This document shows positions 1 to 13,500 of a stretch of DNA of 64,000 bases, piece after piece. The stretch spans positions 6,027,633 through 6,091,632 of the forward strand of contig NC_049984.1 in NCBI RefSeq assembly GCF_000003815.2, written 5' to 3'. The DNA comes from Branchiostoma floridae. Taxonomy: Eukaryota > Chordata > Leptocardii > Amphioxiformes > Branchiostomatidae. The translations under genes were made by a program, and so were the position numbers. The notes under the pieces are model-generated. The model worked only from the letters and a program-made list of their open reading frames with translations, was not told the origin of the DNA and did no database searches. The first letter of the stretch is position 1; each line of letters begins with the position of its first letter.

Positions 1-990
1 TATCTATGATAATCGCAGCAGTCACTTAACTTCTCTTCAGGAGTTTAGCGTAACACTATTTCAGGTCAAACCGTCAAAGGCAACTAAAAACAAACTTTAA
101 CGTTACTGAGTTCAACAGTACTTATAACTTGTTATCCGAAGTTGAAACGCTAGCGATGGTATTTTCGCTGCGCTGTTAGCTCCGTGCGACTGTTGTTGAC
201 GGTCTTATAACGGTATGTTTTGCACCCCTGTACCCTGGTATGAGTAACATTTGGTATAGATAGGCATAAGATAGTTGGTAAAATGATCCAAGTAAAATTT
301 TTGGCTTAAAGTACTGTAAAAGGCTTAATTACAGCACTTTTTTTAGGGGAAATTGGTTTTCTTTCGTTCTCCATGCCATGATCTTTCGGACGTTCACCCC
401 ACAGAGCCGACATCTGCACCTGCGTCTAGCCGGCAGGAAGAGTTAATTCAATTAATGGTTCAGCCAATCAGCGAAGAGGAAAGCGAAGGCTAATTAATAT
501 TCATAAGCGGGACCACACAATACGTTAACTTGAAGACTCAGGCCGTACAGACTTCTCGCCAGGATTTTTTCAAAGCGTCGGACAGGGGTCCGGGGGCCGC
601 CGAATGTCCCTGGCGGGGTCCAGGGGGAGGGCCACTGTGGGGGGTGGGGAGGGCCACTGTGGGGGGTGGGGGGGGTGTCCCAGGTGGGCGAAGCCCCCCC
701 GGAAGCTCTTGCATTTTAGACTATTGAGAAGGCTTCTTTTATCAGTTTTTTTAGGGCCATATCTACGATAATCGTAGCAGTCACTTACTTCTCTTCAGCA
801 GTTTGACTTTAAAATATTTCGGGTCAAAGCTTCAAAGACAACTAAAACCTCATAAACAACAAACTTTACTTAGCTCAACAGTATACAAAAATATTGTACG
901 GGTTGCCATCCTTAGTTGAAGCGCTTATTTATAGCGCTAGTATCTTCGATGCGCCGTTAGCCGCCGTGCGACTTTTGTTGACGGTCTGAT
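1..990 (+). repeat. Direct repeat pair (about 1-215 and 763-990)
   Basis: Both copies share tatctaygataatcg.agcag, then cacttacttctcttcag, and end at gccgtgcgactgttgttgacggtct. They are in the same orientation 760 bases apart and clearly diverged with small indels. The first copy may begin before the window. They could be a dispersed-repeat pair, a tandem duplication or ends of one element; nothing coding lies between them. Confidence 0.7.
585..705 (+). repeat. G-rich low-complexity tract
   Basis: The + strand has many runs of three to eight G, including a doubled gggccactgtggggggtggg unit. Such spacing can form G-quadruplexes. The short open frame over it is compositional and not taken as a gene. 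Confidence 0.7.
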
Positions 991-3900
991 ATCCCTACGT
1001 CGCCGCCTCGCTGATATTCCCACGAACATGTTTCAAGAAAAATACACAGCAAAAAACGCTGTTCTGCGTCAAATTCTATTCTATAAAACATGTGGGACTC
1101 AGTGTTACAGTCTAAATATTTTGTAGAAGCACCGCTGTAGGAAAGAAGGCCCAAGCAATGTAAAACATCACGTAGCATGAAGTTCGCTGTCAACTGGCAC
1201 ACAGCACATGGCTGTTTGAAACTCTAAGTCTAATCAACAGCCGTGTTTGATTGATAGCCGCCGGTCCTTTGATGAAGTCGGCGAAAGGTGCGTTAGTTAG
1301 AAAATCTGCGTTTAGTTTTGATACGTAATTATAAGTTAGACAGTGGCGAGAATGATTATTTTCTCATCAATATTTCTCTTCAGAATTATTTGAACTTAAT
1401 TGTACATCTAAACAATTGGCTTACCTGTGCAATGTTTATATGATTAATGATCATGTGTAACGTATGGCTCCTAGTCAATAGATCAGCATTTTCTCTATAG
1501 TGACCACCTGTCTATAGTGGCCACATTTCCTAGTGCTGTTGTTGTTTGACCTATACTTTGAACATTTAAAGTGTAAGTAACTTTAAACTGCCAGAGTTTC
1601 AGCCCAATAAAACACTCTCAGCGCCAGCCTCGAGGGTATGAACAGACTGACCAGACAGACGAAAATAAATCCTCGAACAAGGTTCAATCGTATCTTCCGG
1701 GTCTGGCAGGAAGTTGTTAAACTAAAATAAGAATAGGCTCGATTGCTGATTGCATACAAAGTAAAACAGTTTAACAGTTTTACAGCTTGAAGAAAACAAA
1801 CGCTCCTACAGTACCTGCACCTGCTTGATAATTATTAAATCGTATGCCCTACTTGAATAAAAAAAGTTCACTGCAATAATAAATGTACCCACATCACAAG
1901 GAGCTTATACTTTTTTAAACTTACACCTAGTTATCGTACTGAAAATTGTTAATGACATTACATGAAGTCATTCAACAATTTTCAGTCATGATGAAAATTT
2001 TCTAAATGGAAGGTGTGATTATTGTCATTTTCTGAAAAATAGAAGCAAGCTCTGTTTTTACCTGGAATCAATTCACAATACCAGTCCACTTTGGGGGATA
2101 ATGTACTGTTAAGAGGATGTTCCATTTTTGCGCAGGGGTGATTTGGAACAGTCCAATGTTGCGTGGGAAGGGGTATGGCTGAAATATACTGTATTTGCTC
2201 TTAAGCAAATGTCGGCCTTTCTAGTCTGATACGAACTGCCCAGATCCTGTCAGCCAAAGTTGTCCAGAAATTGGGAGATGGATGTGGCAATATATCATTT
2301 CGAAGTGCACTTTTTCAACGTAGGGACTTTCATCCAATGGTGTGGAGAGCTACTCGTCTATGATCGGTCACACTCTCCAGAACCAATAAAACTATTGTTC
2401 AGACCCAGACAGGTCTAACGTTAGGATGGTCCAGGTCTCGTTAGTCCAATTTTCAGGTCTGCTCAATACGAGCTCCATATCTAGTCAACATACGAATATG
2501 CTGGGCCCCAATAGAGTGTAGAAGATATACAGGTTCGCAGACACCCTGGGTCATTGCTCTTCCACACTTGATTGAAAATCTGTTTTTTTTAAAACTTACA
2601 GTGGATTCAACACTTGTTATTTCATCTTCACTTGTTATTGTATCTTCTAACACCAGTAATTGCCCCAGGTGCGGCCAGGGTACCGTAGGTTTTGAACCAC
2701 TCACACCGCACCATCGCACGTGTGGCGGGTTCTTTAACGTGCCTGGGGTATATGGCTCTCTATCCGAGGGACGGCCCTACTCATTTTCACCTGAGTAAAG
2801 TGAGGAAAGTCGTGTAAAGCGCCTTTTCCAAGGACACAAGATCGGTGACACGCAGCCGGATTCGAACCCGCAACCTCTCGGTCACGGGTCGAACACGCTA
2901 CCGCTACTACCGCTGTGCTACGCGATCCCACTCTGTAAGAGCTATCAAAAATGCAACCAAACTGGAGGCGGTTCCAACCTCAGAATTAAAGTAGTTTGCT
3001 ATCGTAGATTGTACCAGGATACTCCAAGGAGCAATGTAATACCATTGGTCATACTTGTATGGTTACTCCACTTTTAAATAATGTTCTTTACATCCTGGAT
3101 CGACACCAGCATAATCCAGCAGACACTAGAGAGACCGTAGTCTTGGGACATCACCGCTATAACCACAATTCTATTACCTGCCCTTGGTGATAACTTATGG
3201 AGTACTTTCAGAATGTTCATTAACCCTCAAAGACACGACAGTAACACGAGGGGGAGACATTAGTATGTGGAAACCAGACACCAAATGCGTTAACAGCCAT
3301 ATCTATCTATCATTAAGTCCGTCGTCTATTGTGACTAGATTTGATCAAGTTACAGGACTGTTGTTTGCAAATTCCAGGAACTCTCTCTTTTGTATAACGC
3401 TTTTGTATGGCGCATCGCAATTAGAACATGGTGGCCCAGATTCATTAAGTAAGAGAGAGTTCCTTTTGGTTCGACTATAAGCACAAAGAGCTAGATTAAT
3501 TCCAAATGTTGATGTTAATAACTATGATGTTTAGAAATCTTTGGACCGCCCGTCAGTTAGCCTTGGCAACGATGACATCCTAGGATGTTGAAGGTACGTC
3601 GATAAAGTTTAGACATCCAGGTAATAAGATACGCCAAAAGGTGTTGATGCAGGGATCTCATTACAATCAATGCCTCAACGAGCTGCAATTAGACTGTGCG
3701 ATCAGATTACACAATTGATGACAAGCAGGATGTGGCAAATGTGCGATGTGCCGTAGCTCATTTTGGATATTATCTGGCGGTTGCGGATGGAAATGGGCGA
3801 ACTTCGTAATTTCAAACAATATGAGACTCATCTGAAATTGGAGTGTATATTGCGGGTTGTCAATTTACATCAGTGTGAATGTGCTGTCGACGTCTCGACT

Positions 3901-4494
3901 CATTTCCTAGACTGATTAGTCAGCCTGGCACCTATCAGTAGTGTAGATTACGGAGCTTCCAATCACTCATCAATCTTAGGCAAATCAGATCAAGTTGCTC
4001 GTATGATCACTCGGCCGTATTAACAACTGAGGCAACTCCTGTAAAAGTTCTACAAAAAGTTGTGCAAAACGCATCCAGTTATTGAAGACGTAAAGTAAAA
4101 GTTCTATCAAAGTTGTGCAAAACATATTCAGGTGCTTCAGCAACAACATTGAGTATCTCATAAGCTGTATATTTAACGTTCATCGACGTACAAATCTTGA
4201 ACATTTGTCACAGTAAGGTTTAGCGCACCACAATCGTCTCTCCTTACTTTTTAAAGCAAGATAACGCGCGCCAGCAGCACACCAACAGTTGCTTATTTCT
4301 GAAATATTTGTCCCGGAAAGTTATCTTGTTGCCAATTGCCATGCAGCAGCTGGCCCAACACATTGTGTTAAGGACATCGACATAAGACACTTTGTACCTC
4401 GTTAACATTTTAGGAAGAAATTCTTTGACATGGTTTACACAAGGTCCATATTCAGACCGTTTCGTTACTGACTCTTTCCATCAATGTCTTTCAG
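991..4494. other. Non-coding stretch upstream of receptor gene 1 exon
   Basis: I see no convincing coding exon here apart from a SINE near 2.7-2.93 kb and scattered simple sequence. It is probably intron 1 or 5' flank of receptor gene 1. A doubled gtaaaagttcta(c/t)..aaagttgtgcaaaac motif lies at about 4040-4127. Confidence 0.5.
2690..2933 (-). mobile_element. tRNA-derived SINE (reverse orientation)
   Basis: On the minus strand, gcacagcggtagtagcggtag (A-box-like) is followed by gggttcgaatccggc (B box, 2859-2869 on +). The body then resembles other invertebrate tRNA-SINEs: ccttggaaaaggcgctttac, cactttactcaggtg. The related tail recurs near 10.2 and 44.1 kb. Confidence 0.72.
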
Positions 4495-4562
4495 AGCGAT
4501 GGATGGACGTGACTCTTGCAGCCCATCTCCTTAGCTTCGGATCGGTGTCAGAGGTGACCATG
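4495..4562 (+). CDS. Receptor gene 1, exon encoding start of the ligand-binding domain
   Basis: A 68-base exon between a good acceptor (tcaatgtctttcag) and donor (ATG|gtacgt). It starts with two bases of a split codon and ends in phase 0. It encodes [12 protein letters not shown] followed by [10 protein letters not shown], which corresponds to the 'sis.isE.dM' strand preceding the WxDPRL region in Cys-loop receptors. The same exon, identical in length and phase, occurs in the second receptor gene at 49822-49889 (19 of 22 residues identical), which supports it strongly. The intron that follows is 8.3 kb. Confidence 0.82.
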
Positions 4563-7500
4563 GTACGTGAACAATCTTTACATATCCGTCAGGGTTTACA
4601 ATTCATGACTTTGATTTTTCCCCCTGCTCGCGGTGTTATTGAAGACGATCTCCACACATCCGTCAAAGATTAGAATTCATGAGTTTGATTTTTTCGCTGC
4701 TGGAGGTGTTATTGAAGATAGGGGATCCATCATCTGACAGACAGGTCGGACCAGGTGCTCCTACACTCTGCCTGATAAGGCCTACGTCACAATTCCTACC
4801 CGGGGCCCGGCCGTGCTGTTTGCGGAAACGAAAAATTAAAGTGTATAGTAATAAATATGCACAAGGCATGCTGTTGAATTATTTTGGTCCGTTTTGTGTT
4901 TTTGTTGTCTTTTATATCGTACTTTTAGTTCCCCCAAACTGCCCGGCCGGGCCCCTTTGTGGAAATGTGACGTTAGCCTAACCTGATCTTCCCACAGGTC
5001 CAGTAGGAGGAGTGACAGGGTACAAGGAGTATGCAAATTAGCTATAGATGGGAATAGCAAATTTGCACGAAGAATAGACCAATAGATACATATCATTTGT
5101 TGATAAGCATTCCCCCGGACCTTACGTTCTCATGAGACTTCTTACAGTCGGTAGTTTCAGTACCGAGACAATGGTTAGGATAGAAGCCAAGACAGTGTGA
5201 CACATCGCTAGTGTAAAATATGTACATTTCAAACATATACACTTAATCAAAATCTGATTCAATGTAATCATTGAAAATAAAGTAAGAATTACAAAATGTA
5301 TCATCAAGTTGAAAAAATAGATTTCAAACTTTTGTATCACCTATAGCGTTATTGCATTAAAAGAACGTACGTATTCTATATCCTTTATAAATGAGTTTCG
5401 TCCCTTTGGACTGATATGATACCTTTATCATATTCCCTGCGGCAACTTTGACATTTAATCAATTACCGAATACGTATGAGCTGCCATTTCCGGAACTATC
5501 TCGTGGAGTTCCTGGAAAAATTTGATTTTCTTTAGCAAACTACGTCTAGGGTCACTGACCTCCACGCGTCCTGTTGTTTGATGATCCATCGACTGCAATG
5601 GACTGTAACCATTTAAGCTTCAGAATAGGGGTTCTGGAAATTGTGGTTTCCTTGGATACTGCCCAAAAAAGACAAATTGAATTACGGCGCCAAGAATTCG
5701 GAGGTGAATCCCTAGGTAGTCACTTCCCATCTATAGTATAAGAGAAATGAAGTGAGGGGCTTTGGCGTCGTTTTAGTCACCTACTTCAACTTTGCAACTT
5801 AACAAATGTTGAGCCAGGGGCATATATATGCATCTTGCTCACAGGATGCAAAATGCATTTTGTGCAGCTGATGAATTGGTAACGACGAATGCCTAGATCT
5901 TCACTACTGATGAAGACGAGAAGTCTGGAGTTCTAATCAAGTTAAAAGCAGTTGATAACAGGGGATATAGAATATCAATATTCGTTTGGAATCGAAAAGC
6001 TGGAGCAAAATCGAGACCATCCACGACTGTAATTACGAATTTTCTTCGGAGCCGCTGAAATGGAAAAAAAAAGTTCACCATTATTCTTGCGTTCACCTTG
6101 TGTTTGTTGCATTCTAGTGACAGCTGTCCATGTTTCTATTGAACTAGTGTAACCCGCGACTCAGGAGTCTGTAAACTTAATAAAAGATTAATGATTCGTC
6201 TCGCTTTTATATGCCATAAATGTTGTCAGGCATAACAAAGCACAAATAAAACTGAGCAAGATGCCTCCAGGCCTCCTAGACGTTATTAAGTAAAGCCGAT
6301 GACCTGACATTAAAGTGGATTTCAATCAAAACATGAACATCTAAGTTTAAGGGCCTCTCAATCGGGTGCCCAACAGCTACACCCCTCGGTAATCGACACC
6401 ACAAGTCGAGGCTATCTTTACATTATGACTTTTTATTTCACAAAGAATCTGTTCTTTTCAAGCTAATTGTGCATCCAAATAAGATCGATATCAAAGCAAT
6501 GAATCCAATAGAAAAATATAATAGATGAACAAATATAATGTAAAAATCTGTTAGGACAACTTGGGGATGGTGGCAGCGTGGATGCCATGGCTGTTACTCT
6601 AACGTTACCAGAAGAAGACGAAGAAAATGAAGAATATCTCCCATTTTGCACGATCGATTTCCCTATTCCAATTCAGCTTTATCAGGCGCCTGAGATTGAT
6701 TCTTAAACATCGAGGAAATTGTTGCGCACGGTCTATCACTACTGGACAGAATATTGTGAAATGAATTTTGTACCAGCTTATTTTGTACCACCCAGCACTA
6801 GATAATTTTAATTGCAGGCCTTTAAATTTGGTTAATCCAGGTGTTCGTTCTTTTAAGCGTCACCACAAAATATGCTGGTAATATGCAGTAAGACAGGTTT
6901 GTGACTACTGGCGACACTATCAAGTTTGCGACGTGAATCTCCAAATCCCCTGCCTGACTCTCGCGAGTCGGATATAATAGAAATATGATCTCTTAAACAC
7001 AAACTATCGCACAAAATTGCATCCGATGGGACTCCTAGCATTTACGATGGAACTCATAGGCCTTACAATTAATTGCGATGTATGCATTATATAATGGTAC
7101 AAATTAAGTATTGTTTGATTTTACAGTTGATCACAATCATTACAGCAGACATTCCATTTTACAAATCCCTCTAGGTAGAGATAGATATCCGAAATAAACC
7201 ATCCTAACAAGGAATACTGTGTACGCAGCATGTTTAAAGATCAGAAATAAACAATCTTAACAAGAAACACGGTGTACGCAGCATGCTTTATGTCTGGAGT
7301 TGAATAATGAAACGACATGTCAGGCCTAGCAGACAGCAAATTGTACATTCGGTGTACAGCAGAGCAGGTCGTAAACCATAGCCTTGTCCTACGGCGTACA
7401 AGGGTTCAGAGGTTTTCAAAAGGTCGTCGATAGATTCCATGGTGCATGCTGGTTATTGGAAAGAAGACGACCGTGCTATTCCTCAGCAATTGGGATCACT

Positions 7501-10500
7501 CCGTAAAGCTATGCATCAGGTGGCGTACATCTAATCACAAACATGATGGTATCTAAATTCATATTATTTATGGCAGGTAAATATGAGCTGTGGATGCAGA
7601 TGTCGAGAGAAAGACGCCCGTTGATGGGGTAGGTGTTGCTGGAAAATTCACAGGCGAGACACCCTGTGTCATAAAACAGATCAAAGCCTTTTTACAACCC
7701 AACATTCCCAACGTGTGAACCAAGCCGGATATATTGCAGTGCAACTGTTAAAAGGCTTGGCACCCATTGCCCGCAGTTAGTTACCGGGATTTGTGAAAAA
7801 TTCAGCTGGAATGCTGGCACTGGCGGTGACGACAAGCGAATCCATCAATTAATTCCTTTCGTCTCATACCAATATATATGTATGGTTTTCCACTTATCCG
7901 ACAACACGCTAGGGATTCAGTCAGTGATGCTAACAATGTAAATCACTATATATACTGTAGTTGAAACCTGTGTTCAGACTTCAGAGAGTCATGAATAGGA
8001 AGCTTAGGACGCTTAAGCCAATGCAAAATATAAAGTTACAACGCTGCTTAAACGGCATACTGAAATACGTTATTTACAAAGCATTACTGCAATATGTTTA
8101 TCCTTCCTAGTTCAATCTATGAACCAAAGTGTTACAATTAAAACCTCTTCCTCTCAATGCTCCCATGATGTTCATTGACGAATATCAACGATCCATCATT
8201 CATTGAGACTTGGGAGCTTGGTGAGTAAAGTTATTGCATTGCAGACTTCCCAAGACAAGGCACGCGTGCTGCATACCTATGAACGGTTCAGTATCCGCGG
8301 GCGTGCCTCTCACGTCAGGGCAAGTTGTGAGACAAATGAACATGCCAACAGTTCTCTTAGTAGGCAACGACAACGGTGTCATCATAATCAATCAACATTA
8401 AGTGGTACCTTTAGAATGAGGCGGTCCTCTGTAGATTAGAGACCATTTCTCACCTCTAATCTGCGACCACCTGTCGTGTTTTATTCGGTTACTTGAGTTC
8501 AGATTTCTCTATCTTTTGACCAAGCTTGGAAGTCTACAATGATCAATTGTGAGTACTTGGAAACTTTATTCACCATTATGCCAGTTCTCAGTCCATGTAA
8601 CCATATAGATTGTGCTGGCAGAAGGCCCACCTGGCGGCAATTATATCTCGCAAATGCGGTGTGATAACATTTAAGCTGACACGCTCTCAAAACTACATTG
8701 CGGTAGTGTGAAAGGCATCTCGGTTCGATCGAACACGCACGAAAGCAAACAGCCAACCAAATCAAACTCTTCAAGATGCTGAAAATCCCTAACTGTCTTT
8801 TCGTTGGTGTTTTCGTTTCATTAATGATATAATGTTTACCATTATTTGTATGTCATCTTTGTCACTTGCAATTACCCCTCGGGCAAGAACTTGCAATAAA
8901 GCCTATATCAATTATCTAGTTATACTTTATCTAATTAATAACCAGGGGCAATTCATCACCACCATATACATGTGCATTTTTCATTTAACACACATCAGAT
9001 ACTTTCCATACCTGTCGTTTATCACACTAACCAAATCAAGTTGTACAGGCATCTCTGTGATCGAATTGTGATCTCATAAGCTGCCAGAAACAGACCGCTC
9101 TGGTCGCGGATCCTAGTTCTTCTTCACCCTAACACGGTCCTGATAGGATGCCTGCTGATCCACATCTGATGGTCCAGAGTCTCCATATGTTATGTGTGGT
9201 CCAATTTGCACCTATCATTGCATCCAAGTCAGGTATCGTCAATAACAGATTGTTCCTGCTGGAATAGAAAACAAGAACAATTTAGATAACGTTTATTGCA
9301 AATTCTTGCCCGTGGGCTAATTGCATGTAACATAAAATATACAAACAGTGTAAAAACAATATCAAAAGTGTCTACTCTAGTCTGAAGCTAGTAATCATCT
9401 AAAAGCTCACTCTATCTAGATCCTAGGTTATTGGGTTCGACTTCATTTTCGCAGACAGTGGAAGACGAAAGATCCCACCTTTTCTATTTACATTTCACAA
9501 TGCCAACTCAGCTCTACTACATATATTTAAAAGCATCGGCCTGCTTTAATTTCAAGAGCTCTCGTAGATACGTAGCCCTTATATTGTAATCAGCAAAGAC
9601 TGCTTGATAACGAATATCAGTGCACGAAGTTGTTATACTAAATCGTGCACTGCACCATTGCCTTATCAACTAGAAACGACTTGGATTAAAAGTAGATTAG
9701 CAAAAAGTGGGACAACATTGTCTAGGGTTGTCCGTAGACTTACGGTCACGTTCCTCTAAAGTGTGGGATGAAGTTTAATCGATAGCAGTCGTGCTGGGGG
9801 GCACGTTAAGCCGCGGTTCGGGAACACCCTCGGTGTGATCAGGGTTTCTCTCTTTAACATAGGGTGAGGCGGAGGTCACACATTAATCGATTTTAGATGG
9901 GATACTGCCCCATCCATCTACATTAGCGCTCGCTGATAGCCGGTCGGGTTGAGCGGGAGTCTTCAATGATAATTGCTTGTACTTAACCCCTTCTTTCAAA
10001 ACTACCCCTGGGGGTTGCCATATTTATGGAATTAATTTTGGGTGACATTATCAATCTTCAGAATCTGGTGGTAATGCGCAAAGAGGTGATTGTGGTGCTA
10101 GAGTTTACTTTTCAATTAGCTGAGGTGGTTGGCTAATCACCAATTGGTGATGCATACGAAGACACAGTAGTTAGCCTGGTGAAGATAGGATCAAGAGGTC
10201 ACAGGTTCAATTCCCGGCCTTCCTGTCTTTCCTTGGAAAATGCACTTTATGTATCTTTTCTCACTCCATCCTGGTGTAAGATGGGTACGAGACATAAGTT
10301 GAATTGTTGAGGAAGCGCATGTGGTAGAATGACATTCCCTGCGACCTACATCTGGTAAATACTTTTTGTCGGCATTACAGACTTCCCACGTCGAGGAACG
10401 CGCGCTGCATAACCCATGAACGTTTGAGTATCCGCGGGCGTGCCTCACACGCCAGGACGAGTTGTGAGACAAATGAACATGCCGGTGGTTTTGTTCGCAG

Positions 10501-13500
10501 GCAGACGACAATGGTGTTATCATAATCCATCAACATTAAGTACCTATATACAGTGCCAACAGCAATAAGTGGTACCTTTAGAGGTGGTCGACCGCGGGTA
10601 AGAGAGACCACCTGTCGTGTTATGTTCGGTTACTCGAGTTCAGAGTTGTCCTTCGTCTGTCGTTTCTTCTCTCCGTGCTTAGCAAGCGAAAATATATTGA
10701 CCCAGCAGCTACTACGGATGAAAGTACTTGGGCAGACTTGGAAAGCTACAATAAATTGTGAGCACTTGGAATCTTTTTATTTTTTATTTTGCTTTGGGAT
10801 AGATGAAGACAATGTGGCACTACACTCACGATAGTAACTTGTTTTAACAGTGCCACATACAAATGCAGGCAGTAGTTTTTGCTGAAGTCGGGTACCCATG
10901 CTTTTATATCCTCTAGGTTCCTCAAGAAGATATAGTCAGTTACGGGTTCAATGCCCGTTTGGACGCTGTGTCGTTTGGAAATGCACACTTAACTTTTCTT
11001 ACTTTTCTTACTGTGCTGGCGTAAGCCGGGTTGAGAATACAGGGGCACAAAGGTTTCCGTGATGGAAGAAGAGGATGGGTTTCGTCCCAATCCATTACTA
11101 GTGCCTTAGACACAGTGGATGATAATCCACTGCCCCTACAGCATTAAAAAGCTATAGGAACTTTACCTTGTTTTATATTTTAAGGGTTCCAAACACGATA
11201 CTATTCAGCTGAGATCTGTTTGGGTGACTAACGTAGTTCCTCATAAGTTGCCAATCGTTTTTACTCCAAAAAGTTTAAAGCAATTAGACTTATGACATGC
11301 ACTACCGAAAAGTATAAAAGGAATTTATTAAGTGTTCCTAAACTTTTGATGACCTAAATCCCGAATCAATATCTTGAAGTAACGTTTACTGTCATAACTG
11401 CAAGAATGCCGCACGCCTGTAGCTACCAAATAATTCTCCTTTTATCACACGACAGTAATAACGAGGAAATTATCATGATACCTATTTGCAGGAATATTAA
11501 TCCTATACCTCAGAAGTAAATCCTTTCAGATTTGGACAGATATATAGTACATCAGATGCAAGATAATTTCCCCTGTTCATCGTACGTTGGTTGTGCCAAT
11601 GATTCCTTATCCATTAATGCTGACAGGTGATCTATTACAGCCCGCTACTTTGTTGAATGAACATTTGTCACACGGATGAAACAAACTTTTACTTCGACAC
11701 ATACTTGGTGCATTGTTCCCAAACAAGTGTGGCTTTGGTTTTGTTAGTGTTTTTTTTTCCAGATCAAGATAAAATTTGTACAATTCTGTCATAATTTCAT
11801 TCGGCATCTGCATTACTACTGATGGATGAAATCTCTTTAGGCAGGTGATTCAAAATCGATTGGACCGAAAGTAAGACAGAAGCCTCTCATTATACGTAAG
11901 ACATCTTATGAGGTTCCGTAACGAACGGTATTGATTCCTCTGAAAATACTTGGCAGCATGAGAGATAAACGTTGCTTACAAGATTACATCGTAATCGCTG
12001 CTTAATCTTAACTAGGAAGTCAGTCTGTTAGCAGGGCTAAAACAGCAAGCCTCATGGGTTAAGATTAACCTACCTGTGATCCAGAGTGTTCTCAGGGTCT
12101 ATACAGCCCGTTTGTCGGCTCTAGGACCAACATGTGTCCAATGGAACCTTGCTGAGGGTCTTTCAAGTAAACTTTCCTTGGGGGCATGTTGGCCCTGGAG
12201 CCGAGAAGCTGGCTGCATTAACCCTGGCAACAGTCTGGACCGCAGATTAATCTTAGTTCATCTTTTCGATCTCATCGTCCTTGGGGATGTCTATGCATTG
12301 AGTCAGACCCTGACCTCTCGCTGTAAATATTGATGTTGATAAATATTGTTATATATTCCAGTATAGATACTATGTACATTATCTTACACCATCTATATAT
12401 ATAAAAGTTTTTTTATGAACTTAGAACATTGTTGTTGATAAGTATCATGTCTTTGTCGAATTCCATTTGTATTGATCTTGTATTGTCTCTGTTTCTGCCA
12501 GCAGGGCTGGCCCTTTTATATACAGGCTAGTTGGGCAGCCCTGTCTGTACGTGCTGAACAGCCAAAGCAATGATTAAAAAAAAATGATCGTTCTTGGAAT
12601 CCTCCCAGGACTTCAAAGCCAGTGTGCAGTTGAGTATGGAGTGGCGGGACCCCCGGCTCGCCAACCTGGCCACACAGCTCTGGGTGCCCGTGGATCCGAG
12701 GTGGACTAACTTTTTGATCTTTTTGTCCTTAAAATACCCCCAGGATTTCAAGGCCATTGTACAGTTGAGCATGGAGTGGTGGGACCCCCCGCTCGCCAAC
12801 CTGACGACCCAGCCGTGGGCGCCTGTGGACCCCGAGGTGGACTAACTTTTTGATCTTGTCGTCCTTAAAATCCTCATAGGACTTCAAAGCCAGCGTGCAG
12901 TTGAGCATGGAGTGGTGGGACCCCCGGCTCGCCAACCTGACCACCCAGCCCTGGGTGCCAGTGGATCCCGAGGTGGAGATCTGGGCGCCGCACGTCGACT
13001 TCAAGAACACCAAGGCGCTGAAGATGACGACGGGCGAGGAGGAGACCACCACGTGGGTGTCACGGGACGGACTCGTCAATCGTGTACAGAGGTGAGATGA
13101 TAGTCTCTAAAGGAGATGGCAAAAGAGAAGAATCTGGCCAAATAGGGACAAACAACTTGAAGTTAGCATGGGATCTCAGTCAGTCTTTTAGTCTATCCGT
13201 TGGTCAAACCTGGACCTATCCGCTGGTCGAACCTTACCATAAGTCTATCCGTTGGTCGGTTAGTTCACTCATAGCTCAATTAACTCCTACTAGGATTTTA
13301 TTTCTTACTTAGACATAGTCTCCATATTACTATTCAGTCAGGCCGGACTCTGATAGACACTAGGAAGATGCCATGTTCAACCTTAGATACCTAAAACCGC
13401 GGCTTACGACTTCAAGATCTCCTAAATTCTTCAATATCGGCGCAACAACAGGGACAAAATTATAAAACTGCAGCTGTTAGTAATGGTACCTCATATACTG

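Larger units (their letters stand above)
4982..12571. other. Large intron of receptor gene 1, repeat-bearing
   Basis: The 8.3 kb intron holds no exon I can support. It carries dispersed repeats at 8236-8566 and 10370-10775, repeat pieces around 8863-8905 and 9290-9480, SINE-like segments at 10165-10345 and 10918-11170, and a 60-base duplication at 7191-7288. Confidence 0.6.

Noticed and set aside
2850-2933. A functional tRNA gene on the minus strand.
   Set aside because: A and B boxes are present but no cloverleaf with acceptor stem could be paired, and the downstream body matches SINE copies.
10191-10611. Open frames of about 80-110 codons on the minus strand.
   Set aside because: They lie in SINE and dispersed-repeat sequence and are not shared by the second repeat copy.
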